This document shows positions 11,257-23,790 of a stretch of 64,000 nucleotides of DNA, one piece after another. The DNA comes from Diatrype stigma (lineage: Eukaryota > Ascomycota > Sordariomycetes > Xylariales > Diatrypaceae): the NCBI GenBank assembly GCA_022225965.2, contig JAKJXP020000084.1, forward strand, positions 62,001-126,000. The letters run 5' to 3'. Made by a program: the position numbers and the translations under genes. The stretch's first letter is position 1. Each line of letters opens with the position of its first letter. The notes under the pieces are model-generated. The model worked only from the letters and a program-made list of their open reading frames with translations, was not told where the DNA came from and searched no databases.

Positions 11257-12502
11257 ATGTCGAAGCTCTTTGAACCTATCCGCGTCGGAAGAGTAAACCT
11301 TCGCCATCGCGTAGCGTTGGCGCCGCTAACAAGGTTCCGAGCTGACGACGAGTGGGTTCCACTTCCCATCGCAAAGGGTACGTAACGGCATCTCCTTCCT
11401 ACATGGCACTGTTCGGTATTGCCCGACCAGATGCTAACGGGGCAGTATAACAGAGTACTATGAGCAGCGCGCCTCGGAACCGGGAACTCTGCTGATCACG
11501 GAAGGAACCCTCATCTCGAAGAACGCCGCTGGCAGGAGAAACGTGCCGGGGATCTGGTCCGAGGCCCAAATCGCCGCCTGGAAAGACGTGGTCGATGCGG
11601 TGCATGGGAAGGGTTCCTACATCTACTGCCAGCTATGGGCTACGGGACGCGCAGGGGCGCCCGAGACGCACAAAGAGCTGGGCACCAGGCTCCTGTCCTC
11701 CAGCGCCGTCGCTATGGACGAGGGGGGCGTGCTCAGGGTCAACAGGAGCAGCAGCGATAGCAGCGCCGCCGACGACCACGAGCTAAGCAGCGTGCCGGAA
11801 GAGATGACCGAGGACGACATCCACGCGACTATCCGGGACTATGCGACAGCGGCGAAGAACGCCATCCGAGCCGGCTTCGACGGCGTCGAGATCCACGCCG
11901 CGAACGGCTACCTCGTGGACCAGTTCACCCAGGACACCTGCAACCGGCGGACGGACGGCTGGGGCGGCAGCGTCGAGAACCGAGCGCGGTTCGGCATCGA
12001 GGTGGCCAAGGCCGTCGTCGAAGCCGTAGGGGCCGACAGGACGGCCGTGCGACTGAGCCCGTTCAGCACGTTCCAGGGCATGCTGATGGAGGACCCGCAC
12101 CCGCAGTTCGCCCACCTGATCCGGGCGCTGAGGGCGCTGGGCCTCGCGTACCTGCACCTGGTGGAGCCGCGCGTGTCGGGCGTGTTCGACGCCGACGAGG
12201 TCGGGCCGGGCCAGGACCTGGCGCCCTTCGTCCGGCTCTGGGACAACCGCAGCCCGGTCGTGGTGGCGGGCGGGTTCGCCTCGGGCGGCGCGGCGGCCGA
12301 GGCCGCCGACGACAAGTACGCGGGCTACGACGTGCTCGTCGCGTTCGGCCGGCGGTTCATCTCGAACCCGGACCTCGTCTTCCGGCTCAGGGCCGGCGTC
12401 GGCCTCGCCCCGTACGATCGCGACACGTTCTACACGCCGAAATCGCCCGTGGGGTACGTGGACTACCCGTTCAGTCCCGAATACCTACGTACTATGCAAT
12501 AG
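11257..12502 (+). CDS. NADH:flavin oxidoreductase, old yellow enzyme family
   Basis: An FMN-dependent ene-reductase of 389 aa that reduces activated C=C bonds with NAD(P)H. Exon 1 is 11257-11377 and begins MSKLFEPIRVG, with the family hallmark VALAPLTRFRAD. The intron 11378-11453 is GTACGT..CTAAC..CAG. Exon 2 runs to 12502 and starts YYEQRASEPGTLLITEGT. Further marks are FDGVEIHAANGYLVDQF (FMN/substrate pocket), DGWGGSVENRARF and the C-terminal phosphate-binding part VAFGRRFISNPDLVFRLR. No frame break is seen. Fungal homologues occur both in stress defence and as tailoring enzymes in metabolite clusters. The neighbouring monooxygenase, exporter and regulator favour a pathway role, but the substrate cannot be inferred. 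Confidence 0.92.
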
Positions 12503-14870
12503 ATAGGTGGCCAAGGCGGCGTAAGCACCGGATGGCGGAGATCACGTGTTCGGTGATTGGATACGGGGGGAGAGAGATTCGGGGTAGATCTTGATAATTC
12601 TATGTACTCAAATGAATAGAATAGAATTACTCATGAACTTATATCATTACATAAACCCAAACCGTCCGCTTACTATATGCAGGTATGTACTTGTGAAATT
12701 GTCAGATTACTTGTGACGCGGTAACAAGCATAGCCAGGGGTTGTTGTGGCGGTTGAAAGAGCGAAGCCACATCTGCCTTTCTCTCCCTTAAGTACCTTAT
12801 TTTCTGACTGGCAGCAGCGGACATCGGGCGACGATCGCCTGTGGGGAATCGGATCGATGCGGTGCTTGTTGGTTTAGTTTATTTCACTAGGTCTTACAGT
12901 ACATAGTACGTACAATAGCTTCTGTGCAAGGCGAGGCCAGCTGAGATCCGATCGTTGGTGACGATGACATAACTACCTAACCTTGAATATTCCAGTCAGA
13001 TCAATCGAGAGATGTGATATGATGGGTGCGATAGAAATAGAAACAGATTGTCGCTAGCTCGCTCCACTGCTGGATGCTTCCGTATATATTTTGTTACTGG
13101 TCTCGTGAAGCATCGCATTCCACATGCCGCATTCCACATTCTCTATTCGGCCAACTGCGTGCCGGGCCCCGGCACAATGAAGGATCGATGTCTTTGGTGC
13201 TAGTAGCTGCTTCTGTAGGTATGGACTTACATACAGTACTCCGGACCGGAGCCAACGCAGCAAGTGGAATGTCCTACGGGGCTTCCCCTCACTATATGTA
13301 CCGACCAAGGCATGGTCAGCTTGTCGTCTTGTGCAGCTTGCTCAAAGAAGGCAGCTTGCTCAAAGAAGGCAGCTTGCTGACCCTGGTACGTATACTTTGC
13401 CGTTGAGCAGCTCCACGCGACCACCACGTGGGATATTTCGTTTCTAACTTTAACTGAAACTGAAACATAGCCTGTGTAGATCTCGCAATCGGAAGTGGCA
13501 GCCGTTGTTATTCGGGTCCGATGCTAGTTATACTATTCTAGTATATTAGTATGCCAGTATGATCACGTTGAACTTACATGGTGTAAGACGAAAGCTGTTA
13601 ATAGGTATCTACATGTACCTCCATACCTATCTGCCCATACGTACCTGATGACGAGACGGAAATCGGCGCGTGGCACGCAAAAGACACCGACGACCCCAAA
13701 GGATGTATTCCATGGATGTAAGCTGGCGAGGCAGCCACAAGCACACCTGGAATGAGGCGCATAACCTTGCCGAGGCTTGTACAACGTCGTACGAACTACG
13801 AACTACGAAGTAGGTGGTAAGTTGCCACAACAAGTTTACAGCAGCAGTATTACACAGGCATGGCTTGTCTTCACGTGCCAATAATTTGGTTTCGTGGTTC
13901 TGGCTGTGACTATGCTTTTAGATGTTGAATATATTGGCTGTATACGACATGCGTATCTCGCTACATCGGCCCTCATCTCATGACGCTCTTGACGAGAAGC
14001 GAGTAGGCTAAAGCGAAGGACAATCCGGATACCGGCTGTACTGACATCCATGTACTTTGTATATCTACGGAAAGAGTGCTGTACCGATTTCAACATTTTC
14101 GGGTTCCCGTCGTTTATACTGCCGATGTATCAGCTAGACACGACGTAGTTCGGTTACCTATGATGCTGCTTGGAGACATTTCAAGGTAGTAAGTAGGTGA
14201 CGATCTATCAAAGCTCCGTACGCCGTCTTGGCCCGTATGAGCTGAATCGCCTTACCAGCTTACTGGGCCTAGGGAGCTGGGCTTGGCTTTTACCGGGCTG
14301 CAGGGATAATGGCTAAGACTTTGCTCGCTGACATGGGTGCCCCTGTAAGCTTAGCCGTTACTGCCGCCGGGGCTGCAGCTGCTGCATGTCACCTTTCCTA
14401 AATCTTCCTAGCGAGCTGGTGTATCTAGGTAGCATGTGGTTACTGTCTGTACTGTTTACTACAAAGGGGAAGGGGGCGAGGAGCAGAGACGCGGAACTAA
14501 ACACTGGAGAATACCAAATAAATAGGTATAAATAATAAATTCCAACCAAGGTATGTAAGTACTTACCCAAGTATACCTAAATACATACGACACGCGAACA
14601 CCGACCGACCGGACTCAGCAGAAGCCTCCCGAGGAACCCGTAACGTCACTCCTACACAGTAATACCTGATACCAACCAATACGGCAATATCCGCGTCATA
14701 TGTTACTTGTAACTCCCAACAGCGAAGTCAATATAGCGGGGCATCAGCCGGATCGGGTGCGACAAGAACCTTAGTCCGAGAAGCATCGGCGCGCCGAATC
14801 GGGATCATTTTTGTAACGAGGCTGCCTCTGATTGGACCAATACATCTGGTTACGAGCTAATCCCTGAATA
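12503..14870. other. Intergenic, no gene recognised
   Basis: About 2.4 kb between tandem OYE and monooxygenase genes. An 18-bp direct repeat (GCAGCTTGCTCAAAGAAG) occurs as two full copies and a partial third at about 13333-13378. No gene found. Confidence 0.5.
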
Positions 14871-16376
14871 ATGGAAGAGTACGACTTCGTGATCATCGGT
14901 GCCGGCCTCAGCGGCATAGATGCGGCCTATCGCCTGAAGACGATGCTGCCGGGCTGCACCTACACTGTCCTGGAAGCCCGCGACCGCCTGGGAGGAACCT
15001 GGGGCTTCTTCCGCTACCCCGGCATCCGGTCGGACTCGTCCCTGACCGTGTTCGGGCTGCCCTGGCGGCCCTGGGTGGAGGACAAGGATGTCGCCGAAGG
15101 GGCGGAGATCCTGCAGTATATCGAGAGCGCGGCGCGCGACGAGGGCATCGATGGGAAGATCCAGCTCAACCACAAGGTCACCGCGGCCCACTGGCGGTCA
15201 GACGAGCAGCGGTGGACTCTGCACGTGGATCATGATGCAAGGGGTGGTGGTGGTGGTAATGGTGTTGTTGGCGGTGTTGCCAAGAAGCAGTACCGCGCCC
15301 ACTGGGTCATCTCCTGCGCTGGATACTACGCCTACGACAAGGCGCTCGCGGCGGACATTCCAGGGATTAGTAATTTCAAGGGCACGCTGGTGCACCCGCA
15401 GTTCTGGCCCGCCGATCTGGATTGGGCCGACAAGAAGGTGGTCATCGTAGGATCGGGAGCTACTGCAGTCACCCTGCTGCCCAAGATAGCCAAGACGGCG
15501 GGCCATGTTACTATGCTGCAGCGGAGCCCGTCCTACGTGCTCGCCATCCCCTCGGTCGACCCCCTGGGCGTCTGGCTGCGGCGCCACCTCCCCGCATGGC
15601 TGGCGAACCCCATCGTCTGGTGGGTGGCCTTCTTCACGGAGGCGGTCTTTATAGGGACCGGCCTCGCGTTCCCGAATCTGGTGAGGAGGCTCCTCCTGCA
15701 CCTGATGCGGGGGCAGCTGCCCAACAATGTGCCCGTCGACGTCCACTTCAACCCGTCGTACCCGCCGTTCGAGCAGCGGCTGTGCATATGTCCCGACGGC
15801 GACTTCTTCAAGGCCCTGCACCGCGACAACTGCGACATCGTGACGTCGCGCATCCAGACCGTCGAGGCCGACGGCATCGTGACCGAGGCTGGCGACAGGC
15901 TGGACGCGGACATCATCATCACCGCCACGGGCCTCCATGTCCAGCTCCTCGGGGGCGTGGTCCCCACCGTCGACGGGAAGCCGGTGGACGTCGGGAATTC
16001 CCTCGCTTGGCGGGGGATGATGATCTCGGGGGCGCCCAACATAGGGACCATCATTGGCTCCACGACCACTTCGTGGACCCCGGCAGCCGATGTCTCTATC
16101 AAGATGCTCATCCGTGTATACAAGCACATGAAAAAGGTCGGTGCCACCTCGGTCATGCCCTTCCACGATAAGCTGGACCTGGCACTGGAACGGTCCAAGC
16201 CGGTTGTTGGCCATAGCTCTACGTACTTTGTTCAGGCGGAGAAGAGGCTTCCTCGGGTGACGGGGAAGTCGCCTTGGTACGAGAGGACCAGCACCATCTA
16301 TGACAATTTTGTCTTATGGTTTGGCAGCGTCACCAGTGGGATGATCTACGTTGTGCCTGAAAAGAAAATCCAGTAA
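14871..16376 (+). CDS. FAD-dependent monooxygenase with Baeyer-Villiger signature
   Basis: A single-exon, 501-aa class B flavoprotein monooxygenase that would insert one oxygen atom from O2 using NADPH. The N-terminal FAD site is IIGAGLSGIDAAYRL (residues ~8-22), followed by GGTWGFFRYPGIRSDS. The Baeyer-Villiger fingerprint F-x-G-x3-H-x3-W-P is present as FKGTLVHPQFWP (~residues 169-180). The NADPH site VIVGSGATAVTLLP and the DIIITATG motif follow. The length suits the family, and no frame break is seen. A hydrophobic segment near residues 245-270 may contact membrane. It lies tail-to-tail with the MFS gene, 316 bp away. Oxidation of a ketone or aldehyde intermediate, or detoxification, are both possible. 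Confidence 0.92.
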   Translation: MEEYDFVIIGAGLSGIDAAYRLKTMLPGCTYTVLEARDRLGGTWGFFRYPGIRSDSSLTVFGLPWRPWVEDKDVAEGAEILQYIESAARDEGIDGKIQLNHKVTAAHWRSDEQRWTLHVDHDARGGGGGNGVVGGVAKKQYRAHWVISCAGYYAYDKALAADIPGISNFKGTLVHPQFWPADLDWADKKVVIVGSGATAVTLLPKIAKTAGHVTMLQRSPSYVLAIPSVDPLGVWLRRHLPAWLANPIVWWVAFFTEAVFIGTGLAFPNLVRRLLLHLMRGQLPNNVPVDVHFNPSYPPFEQRLCICPDGDFFKALHRDNCDIVTSRIQTVEADGIVTEAGDRLDADIIITATGLHVQLLGGVVPTVDGKPVDVGNSLAWRGMMISGAPNIGTIIGSTTTSWTPAADVSIKMLIRVYKHMKKVGATSVMPFHDKLDLALERSKPVVGHSSTYFVQAEKRLPRVTGKSPWYERTSTIYDNFVLWFGSVTSGMIYVVPEKKIQ

Positions 16377-16692
16377 TAGTTCGTCAAAGCTCGCGAGTAA
16401 TTTCTTCCGAGTTTTGTCTTGATTGAATGAAGATTGTACCACATGGACGACATACTTCACAGTAAATTTGCACATATTCCTATTTTTTAATACAGTATTT
16501 ATAAGATTGTGCGCCGTTTTCCACTTGCGCTTTCTTCCCTCGCAGGGTATCGTTTGTGTCTTCTAATGTTTCCAAATATCTAAATGCAGTTCTTCTAGCT
16601 GAGCCCAGCCTCCCAACGCCCGCTCCCAAAAATGCATCATGAAGTTATCATTACAAATACGCTAGTGTACACTGATCCTTTCAAAAGGATCA
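16377..16692. other. Convergent 3' spacer
   Basis: 316 bp between the converging monooxygenase and MFS genes, AT-rich, holding both 3' UTRs. Nothing else seen. Confidence 0.5.
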
Positions 16693-18831
16693 TCATATGC
16701 TCATTGGTCGGGGCCGTTTGTTAGGGGTATCGTCGATGCTGGTGATGCCTTCCTCGATGGCCTGGGTTTCGATGGTGTGGTTCTTGAGGACAGCGCTAGC
16801 ATGGTCTTCGACATCGATGCCAACAGGGATGGTGCTGTCTTCGCTGACAGTTCTATTCTCAGTGCTGTTGGTCGCGGCGTTGCTGTCTGTCAAGCGCTCT
16901 TGCCTCATCGTCTTCAGGTTCTTCCATCCCATACCCCAGCCGGTGCAGAAGGCACCCAGGGCGGCTCCGAGTTGTAGATACTGGACGAGGGTTAGAATCG
17001 AGGGGTTTAAGTAAGAAAGGAGAGGAGAGGGAAAACACTTACGAATACGTTGACGATGGCTGCATTGTAAGCATCAGTGACACCATCGAGCTGCGGCCCT
17101 CGGAAATGCTCGGGGAGTTCCGTTGCTCCCATCTGGATAAGGAAGTTGGGGTCCTTCAGGAACGGGGCGTACTCGGCAACCGCGGGCGGGATCGAACTCG
17201 TGAAGATGGTCTTCGCCAAACTAGAGAAGAAAGCCGACCCGAGGAACTGCGAGAACATGCAATAGGCCGATGCGATGGAGGCATCCTCTCTCGGGACGTT
17301 GGCTTGCATAGCGGTAACAAGCAGTTGCAGGACTAGGCCTCGCCCAGCACCTAGCAGGACCTGGAAGCCGACCTCTTCGCCAAGAGGAGTTCCACGGGTG
17401 AATGTCGAGGTCAGACCCGCACCCATGGCCACTAGGACATTTCCACCAATAACTTCTGGGAGATAATACCCTGTCCTCTGAACAAGCACGCCGCAGAGGA
17501 TTGAGAAGACGAGCTGAGAAACGATCATGGGGAGAATGAGGACACCGGACTCGAAAGGAGAAGCCCGCTTGATCGACTGGAACCAAATGGGAAGCCAGTA
17601 GAGCGAGGTGACAGTGGCACCGCTCTGCACGAACGACGTGACGGTAATCATGACGTTGATGCGGCTGTTGAGGAGACGCGGGGGGATCAGCGCCTTCTCT
17701 CCTCTCCACCAAAACCACGTGCCGAGGATGCAGAACCCGACCAGACCTAGAACCATGGGGGCGATGACACGGGCATCGTTCCAGTTGTATTCGGTACCAC
17801 CCCACTGCAGACCTAGGAGGAACAAGGTGACGGCGATGCAGAAGATGAAGAAGCCGACCAGGTCGATGCGCCAGATCTTCTGCGCGAAAGTTAATTTCTC
17901 CTTGCACAGAGAGTCGACCGGCAGCTTGATGAAAAACGCGAAAGCGGCGATGACGGCACCACCCAGCGGGAAGTTGCTGGTATAGTAGTTAGTATTATCG
18001 ATACAGTGGGCAACACGCGCCGCCGGGACGGAGGACGGAGCACTTACAAATAGAAGCACCACCTCCACGAAGCGTTTTCAGTCAAGGCACCGCCAAGCAA
18101 AGGGCCGACAGCTTGGCCCAGGGCGAAAGTGCCAAGCACGATTCCGTTGAACGACGACCGCCTGGAGATGGGCACCACTGCCGCGATAATCGTCTGCCCG
18201 CCGTTCATAATACCAGAGCCTCCAATACCAGCTACCATACGGGCGATGATGAGAGTGTCGGAGCTACCCGCCTGAGCCGCGACAAGCGATCCAACGAGGA
18301 AGATAGACATCATGATGATGAAGAGGAGCTTCAGGCGGAACAGCTTGAAGAGTTTGCCAACGAAGGGCGACATGGCACAGCTGTTTTGCGACCTGCGTTA
18401 GCCACTTGCCGTACAATATCACACCACGAAGCTGGGCTGGTCCACAAACGAACGAACTACTTGTTCCATTTCACTTACTTTGCAATCAAGTACGCCGAGG
18501 CATACCAACCGATATCGTCTACTGTCTTGAACTCGGCCGTTATTGCGGGCAGCGCCGTTCCCAGGATCGTTCCGTTCATCGCCATCGCAAACGCCGCCAG
18601 CAGGATCGCACCCATCAGAACGTAGAGCTGCGCTCCCTGGACTTCCAGCTGGTCGAGCCGGACGTTTTCGGCAGCATCTTGCCTCCCCTTCTCTCCCTGG
18701 CCCTTCTCGGCGTCGCTGTCGCTCGCTAGGACCGTCGAGTCTGTTGTGAATCCGGGGTCGATCTCGTGTATGGCCATGCTAGGGTCCGGGTCCTGGGGCC
18801 CCTTCGTGTCGGTCTTCTGATCCACCGCCAT
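16693..18831 (-). CDS. MFS drug/metabolite exporter (DHA2, 14-TM type)
   Basis: A proton-coupled exporter of 635 aa in the plasma membrane. I assemble four exons on the minus strand: 18831-18479, 18380-18048, 17976-17043 and 16980-16693. All three introns are GT..AG, have CTAAC-like branch points and keep frame. Residues 1-70 are a charged cytosolic tail. The first helix is YVLMGAILLAAFAMAMNGTI. The junction gives WYASAYLIANCAMSPFVGK. The drug:H+ antiporter motif C is VLGTFALGQAVGPLLGGAL, followed by WRWCFYFNFPLGG. More helices follow to about residue 550, then a polar tail. The family includes toxin and metabolite exporters such as Tri12-type pumps. Divergence from the adjacent Zn2Cys6 gene suggests shared control. 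Confidence 0.92.
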
Positions 18832-20271
18832 GGCTGGCTAGGTCTCTCGCTATAAGCTGTTGCGATCAATGTCGGTATAGTTAAGCACTTCTCACGGTTC
18901 AAACACACAAGGGGTGGGTGTGTTCGTGACTGGCGGGGTTTGCGTCAATGGTTTGTGCTTGTTTCGTTTGCTAGTTGACCAGATATGACTAGGTAGATAT
19001 AAAGAGGTTTCCGGATTAAGGTTGCATATTGGCTACCATGGATACTTTAAAGAAATCGGCCATCGTGTCCCAGGCCCGGCTCCATATGGCCCAACACGCT
19101 GACCTGACCACTGTGATTCGGCGGGCATGTGAAGGAAGGAATCTTTTTTCCTGCCTATGGGAGCAGCCACGGAATTCGGACTCGAACGACCGGCCTCAAC
19201 GTGGTGTCCATACAGAATACAGAAGGAACCTGGGAAGGGTAGCATCCAAGATCCATCCGTCAATCCACTCCTGCACGGCCTGGGATCAGCTTACAATGGG
19301 CTCAAGGGCTGTCAGTCTGCCATAGACCAGGCCCTAGGCGAGACCTGACTAGCCCTGGCTGCTCCCCCCTGCACTCGCTGTTCTCGCTGTTCCCCCCTGC
19401 ACTCCCTTTGCTCCCCCCTGTCCACGGCAAACACCCCCTGCTCCGTGCTGATCACCCGGCATTTAGCATAAAGTCCGCCTCTTGTGCTCCTGTGGAACCC
19501 GTTAGATCTGTGGAGTGGAGCCCGTGGAACCCCTCAGCGATCTTGATGATGTACATACATACAGTACATACATACAACGAGCACTTCGTACTTCGTACCT
19601 CGCACCTCCATTCGGTTCCCTCGCCCGCTCAGCCTTACCTTACAGGTTGCTTACAGCACACCTTGGCATACATACGTACATAGCGTACATAGTAGGTATG
19701 TATGTACAGACCCAGGTAGGTAGAAGTTGGGACGCGGAGACGCAGAGCTGACCGGGTCACAGAATTCCACTGTGGCTGGTGCGTTACCGACGAATGGCAG
19801 CCCAGCGCTGGGGCAGGGAGCCCTACCAAGCCTTCGGCCGGATACGCGTCTTTCGGAGACGGAGAATAGGGCAAAACTCCGTCTTCCCCATTCCGTAGAA
19901 TTCGCGTGGTATCAATACCTGCGCTCGTCCCGCCCAGGTCTAGTTCTCGACGGCTTTGCGGTCCAGATCCTGAAAGTCCGCCGGCCGCCGGAGAGAATCG
20001 ATGATTGCATTCACTGGCAGTCGGAATTTTTTTTTGCAGACAGACAGACAGACAGTCAGAGCGTAGAGGCGAGAGCGAGCAAGCGAGAGAAATCAGTTCC
20101 AGCAGTTCCAGCGCCAGCTGAGATCCCTTGCTTTTTGGTTTTGGATTATTCGTTTAGTGCTTTTGTTCACCTTCCACGGAGCCGAAACCCACCAACCTGA
20201 ATAGGCAGAATCCTAAGCAAGCAGGCAAGCAAGCAAGCAGCCGAGTGCCGCGCCGTGCAGCGCCAGTGCAA
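18832..20271. promoter_or_regulatory. Divergent promoter region, MFS / Zn2Cys6 gene
   Basis: 1.44 kb between the two head-to-head genes. It carries ACATACAT-type repeats near 19548-19710, a polypyrimidine repeat (GCTCCCCCCTGCACTC-like) at about 19357-19440, a CAGA run near 20038-20056 and a CAAG run near 20216-20240. I cannot point to a specific operator. Confidence 0.4.
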
Positions 20272-23200
20272 ATGGACAAGCCCAAAAGCGTCAGCATTGC
20301 GAAATGGGGTGCTGCATGCTCTCCCTGCGCACTTGCAAAGGCGAAATGTTTGCGGTCCAACGACACACCGGGTTCTAAGTGTGATAGGTGAGGCATTCCC
20401 CCCTATACTGGCTGTGCTAGGTTCGCTATTAGGTTCGCTATAGTTGTTTGGTCCTAGTGGCTCCCGGTAGCTCTCCTGGTAGCCCTCCTGGTAGCCCTCC
20501 TGGTAGTGCCACGTCTATACTTGCCGAAAAAGCAAATCAAGCATACCTACATACCTACATACAGACCCTCCCCCACTTCCCACTTCCCACCTGTATAGCT
20601 GTACCTACCTACCTGGTAAGTATAGCAGGTATAGACGGCATCCCGTCCATCCGTCCTAGGCCCGGGATTTTGGTTACACTGCCTATCGGGACCCCCTACG
20701 CCCGAACCCCTAAGACGCCCTCCCCTGGGCACCCATTGATAGCATCCATCACCGGTGGTAACACCCACATGCAGAGAATATTCTACTGACGGTTATTCGG
20801 CTTCCTTGGCTTCAGATGTGAGCGCCTGGAGAAGGACTGCGTGAACCAGGTCCACAAGCCAAGAAAAAAGAGACAGAGTAAACCTTCGTAAGTCTCACTC
20901 TCACTTTCACAGTCACCTTACCCAACCCAAGCCCCACCTATCACGGGTTAGATAGAAAAGGCAGGCGTTCGTTGTGGTCTTTAATTAGGTAGTGTCTCCC
21001 ACTTCCTTCACCACCACCTGGAGTGTTTCTATTTTTGAGGCGTGAGGGTCGAGAGGGACTGCAGGATCTCCCTAGGGCTGATTGCCCGTTTCGGCAAGAG
21101 GGAGCTGGAGATTTGGCCATCAACAAATACTCCGATGCCCGTAGCGAGAAAGGGGAGGGGAGAGGAGAGGAATGAAGGAAGGAGTTGGGGCTTTTTCAAA
21201 GTCGCCGGTTTGCCCGCCTGCCTGTCACAGCTGAATCACAAGTCGGGCTAACATAACAACCCTCTGTCCAGAAAGACAGCGCAGCTTGAGGAAAGGCTGA
21301 ACAGTCTCGTGGATTTGTTGAAGGCGACCAACTCGGGGGAAGTGCCGACGTCGGCCCGGGCCTCGCCTGATATATTAAGAGCGGACACACTAGGTGTCCC
21401 CACAGAGGCCGGCCCCGGCGCCGCGTCAACCCGGCACAAACGGGCCTCAGTAGGGGGTGACGGTATCAAAGCGTCGTTGGACGCATTACCGGAACAGCTA
21501 CGCGTCATACCGCGGTCGTACAACGAATATGCCCCGCCGGCGTGCATATGCCGGGCCCAGGTCGGCGAGGTGCCGATCCCGCTGGAGTCGGACGAGGCGC
21601 TCCTGTCGACGTTCGTGAGCCAGCTGGTGCCCGAGTACCCGTTCGTGGCGCTGCGGCCGGGCATCACGGTGGCGGAGCTGGCGTCGACGCGGCCGTTCCT
21701 GTTCGCGACGATCAAGATGGTGGCGTCGTACCGCAACCTGCGGTCGATGCGGGCGCAGAACTACCTCATCACCCGGCACCTGGCCGAGCAGATGCTGATC
21801 CGCTCCGAGCGGTCGCTCGAGATGCTGCAGTCCGTCCTGCTCGTGCTAGGCTACTACCACTACCACTGCATGATGCACGCGCAGATGAACAACTTCGCCG
21901 TGCTGGCCAATAGCCTGGCCGCGGACCTCGGCATCAACCGAGCACCCGAGCTGCAGGAGCGGACAAAGCTGCTGCTGCCCCATCCCGAGGCACCGCAGCC
22001 GAGGACAAACGAGGAGAGGCGAGCGCTGTGCGGCGTGTGGTATATGAATTCATGGTAAGTGGATCGATCTATCAAGCAATCAATCAACCCTATCTATCTT
22101 TCTATCTATCTGTCTATCACCGACTTCACATCGCCTTTGTCTTACATGGTATGGTCACACACAGCGTTTCCCTCGCTTTCCAAAGGCTCGATCCCATACG
22201 GTATTCACCGTACCTGGAGCAATGTCTCCGAGAGTTGGAAATTAAGAAGGAGTATGACTCCGACCTGTATCTTGTAAACCTCGTCCGGATCCAGCACTTG
22301 ACAGAGCGTATATCTCGCCTACACGCCAAAGATCACGTGGAGGATGACTTGCCCCCTGGAGTAGCACGAGCCCCTACGAACGTTTACCTCAATGCTTTTC
22401 AGAGCGAACTAGACAGGTATAAGAATGCGTTACCACTGCATCTCAGAGCAAACAGTAAGTCTAAGCCTCTATTCCATACATAACCTTGTGTGTGCACTTG
22501 GATTGCGTCGTCGTCAATTAGTGGCGCCGTATCTCTGATTTTCGAACCGCTTACACCCACGCAGAGCTCATCATATGCCACGTCAATAGCGCGACGCTGC
22601 GGCTGTGGGAGCCGCCGATCATCGACGCGGGCCTGCTGGAGAAGATCTCGAACTCGTTCCAGACCATGACGCTGGGGTCCAACTACGCGTCGCAGCTCGA
22701 CATCTTCTACCGCTCCAACGCCGCCCTCAAGACCTGGTTCAATTTCTGGCTGTCCATCGACACGGCCGACTACTTCGTCATGCCCCTGCCGGCCTGCGCC
22801 CAGCTCATCAACGCCGTCACCATGCTGTCCCGCTGGGCCAAGCTCTCGAGCCCCGACGTCGGAGGCGGCGGCGGCGGCAGTAGCGGGTACGGCCAACCAC
22901 TCCCCGGCGGCATGGGCATGGGTATGGGCATGATGACGGGATCTAGCTCGACCGACGCAAACCAGAGCATCATGGACCCATCAAGCGGCGTCTCGAGCGC
23001 CGTCCCCAGCGCGGCCGGCAGCCCCACGCAGACGCACGGGCACGGGCACGCCCAGCAGCCCATGCCCACGCCGTCCATGATGTACCGGCCGCACCCGGAC
23101 CCGACGATCCCGGCGGCCGTCAGCGCCATCAAGGCGCACTTCCTCGCGCAGCCGGAGCTGCAGATCGACATTCTAGGCATCCTGCAGGCCATGGTGACGC

Positions 23201-23790
23201 GGTTCGAGGGGGCGCGCCGCGACGTGGCCGAGCGACAGCAGCAGAAGAGAGAAGGGCAAGGGCAGGGTGGAAAAGCTGCTGCTGTCGTTCCGTGGGAGAA
23301 CAACATGTGGGACCTCGCGGCCAAGAAGATCAGCCTGACCCGCCTCAAGCTCGAGCGCTGGGCCGACATCGTCGCCTCCATGGGCGGCGAGGCCCTGCTG
23401 ATGGGGCGGAGGTACGGCGGCGACAACAGCGCCGCTACTACTACGGCTGCTAGCGAGGGGAGCTCCGAGAGCGACTCGGACATGGCGGACCCGCCGCCGA
23501 GTAGTGGCAGCAACGGCAACGGTGTCGACAAGGCGTCGTCGTCGTACCCGGTCGAGGGTCTCGAGGCCCATCAGAACCACCAGCCGCAGCAGGGGTTCCT
23601 GCCGACGGCGATGATGGTCCCTGCGCCGCACCAGCAGCAGGAAGGAGGGGTGGGAGGGTGGCAGCCGACCCAGAGCTGGGCCAATGACTTGTTCGAGGGC
23701 CTCGGGCTCGACCAGAACTTCTTCTTCGACGGGCCCGGCGACTACGGCACGGTGGTGCTGAATAGTCTGGGGCCGAACAACGGCACGTGA
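20272..23790 (+). CDS. Zn(II)2Cys6 transcription factor
   Basis: A fungal-specific regulator of 828 aa. I assemble five exons: 20272-20387, 20816-20887, 21272-22054, 22165-22454 and 22565-23790. Frame is kept at every junction. The binuclear zinc cluster is split by the first intron: C16-x2-C19-x6-C26-x10-C37-x2-C40-x6-C47. A basic linker (KPRKKRQSK) and a short coiled coil (TAQLEERLNSLVDLL) follow. The middle region, with EQMLIRSERSLEMLQS, WYMNSCVSLAFQRLDP and SPYLEQCLRELEIK, matches the family's helical domain. The C-terminal ~250 residues are Gly/Met/Ser/Gln-rich and probably activating. The first two introns are long (428 and 384 bp) for a fungus and contain microsatellites, so those exon borders are the least certain. 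It may control the neighbouring exporter and oxidoreductases. Confidence 0.85.

Noticed and set aside
19150..19230. Minus-strand tRNA (GTTCGAGTCC)
   Set aside because: The T-stem does not pair and there is no A-box at the proper distance.
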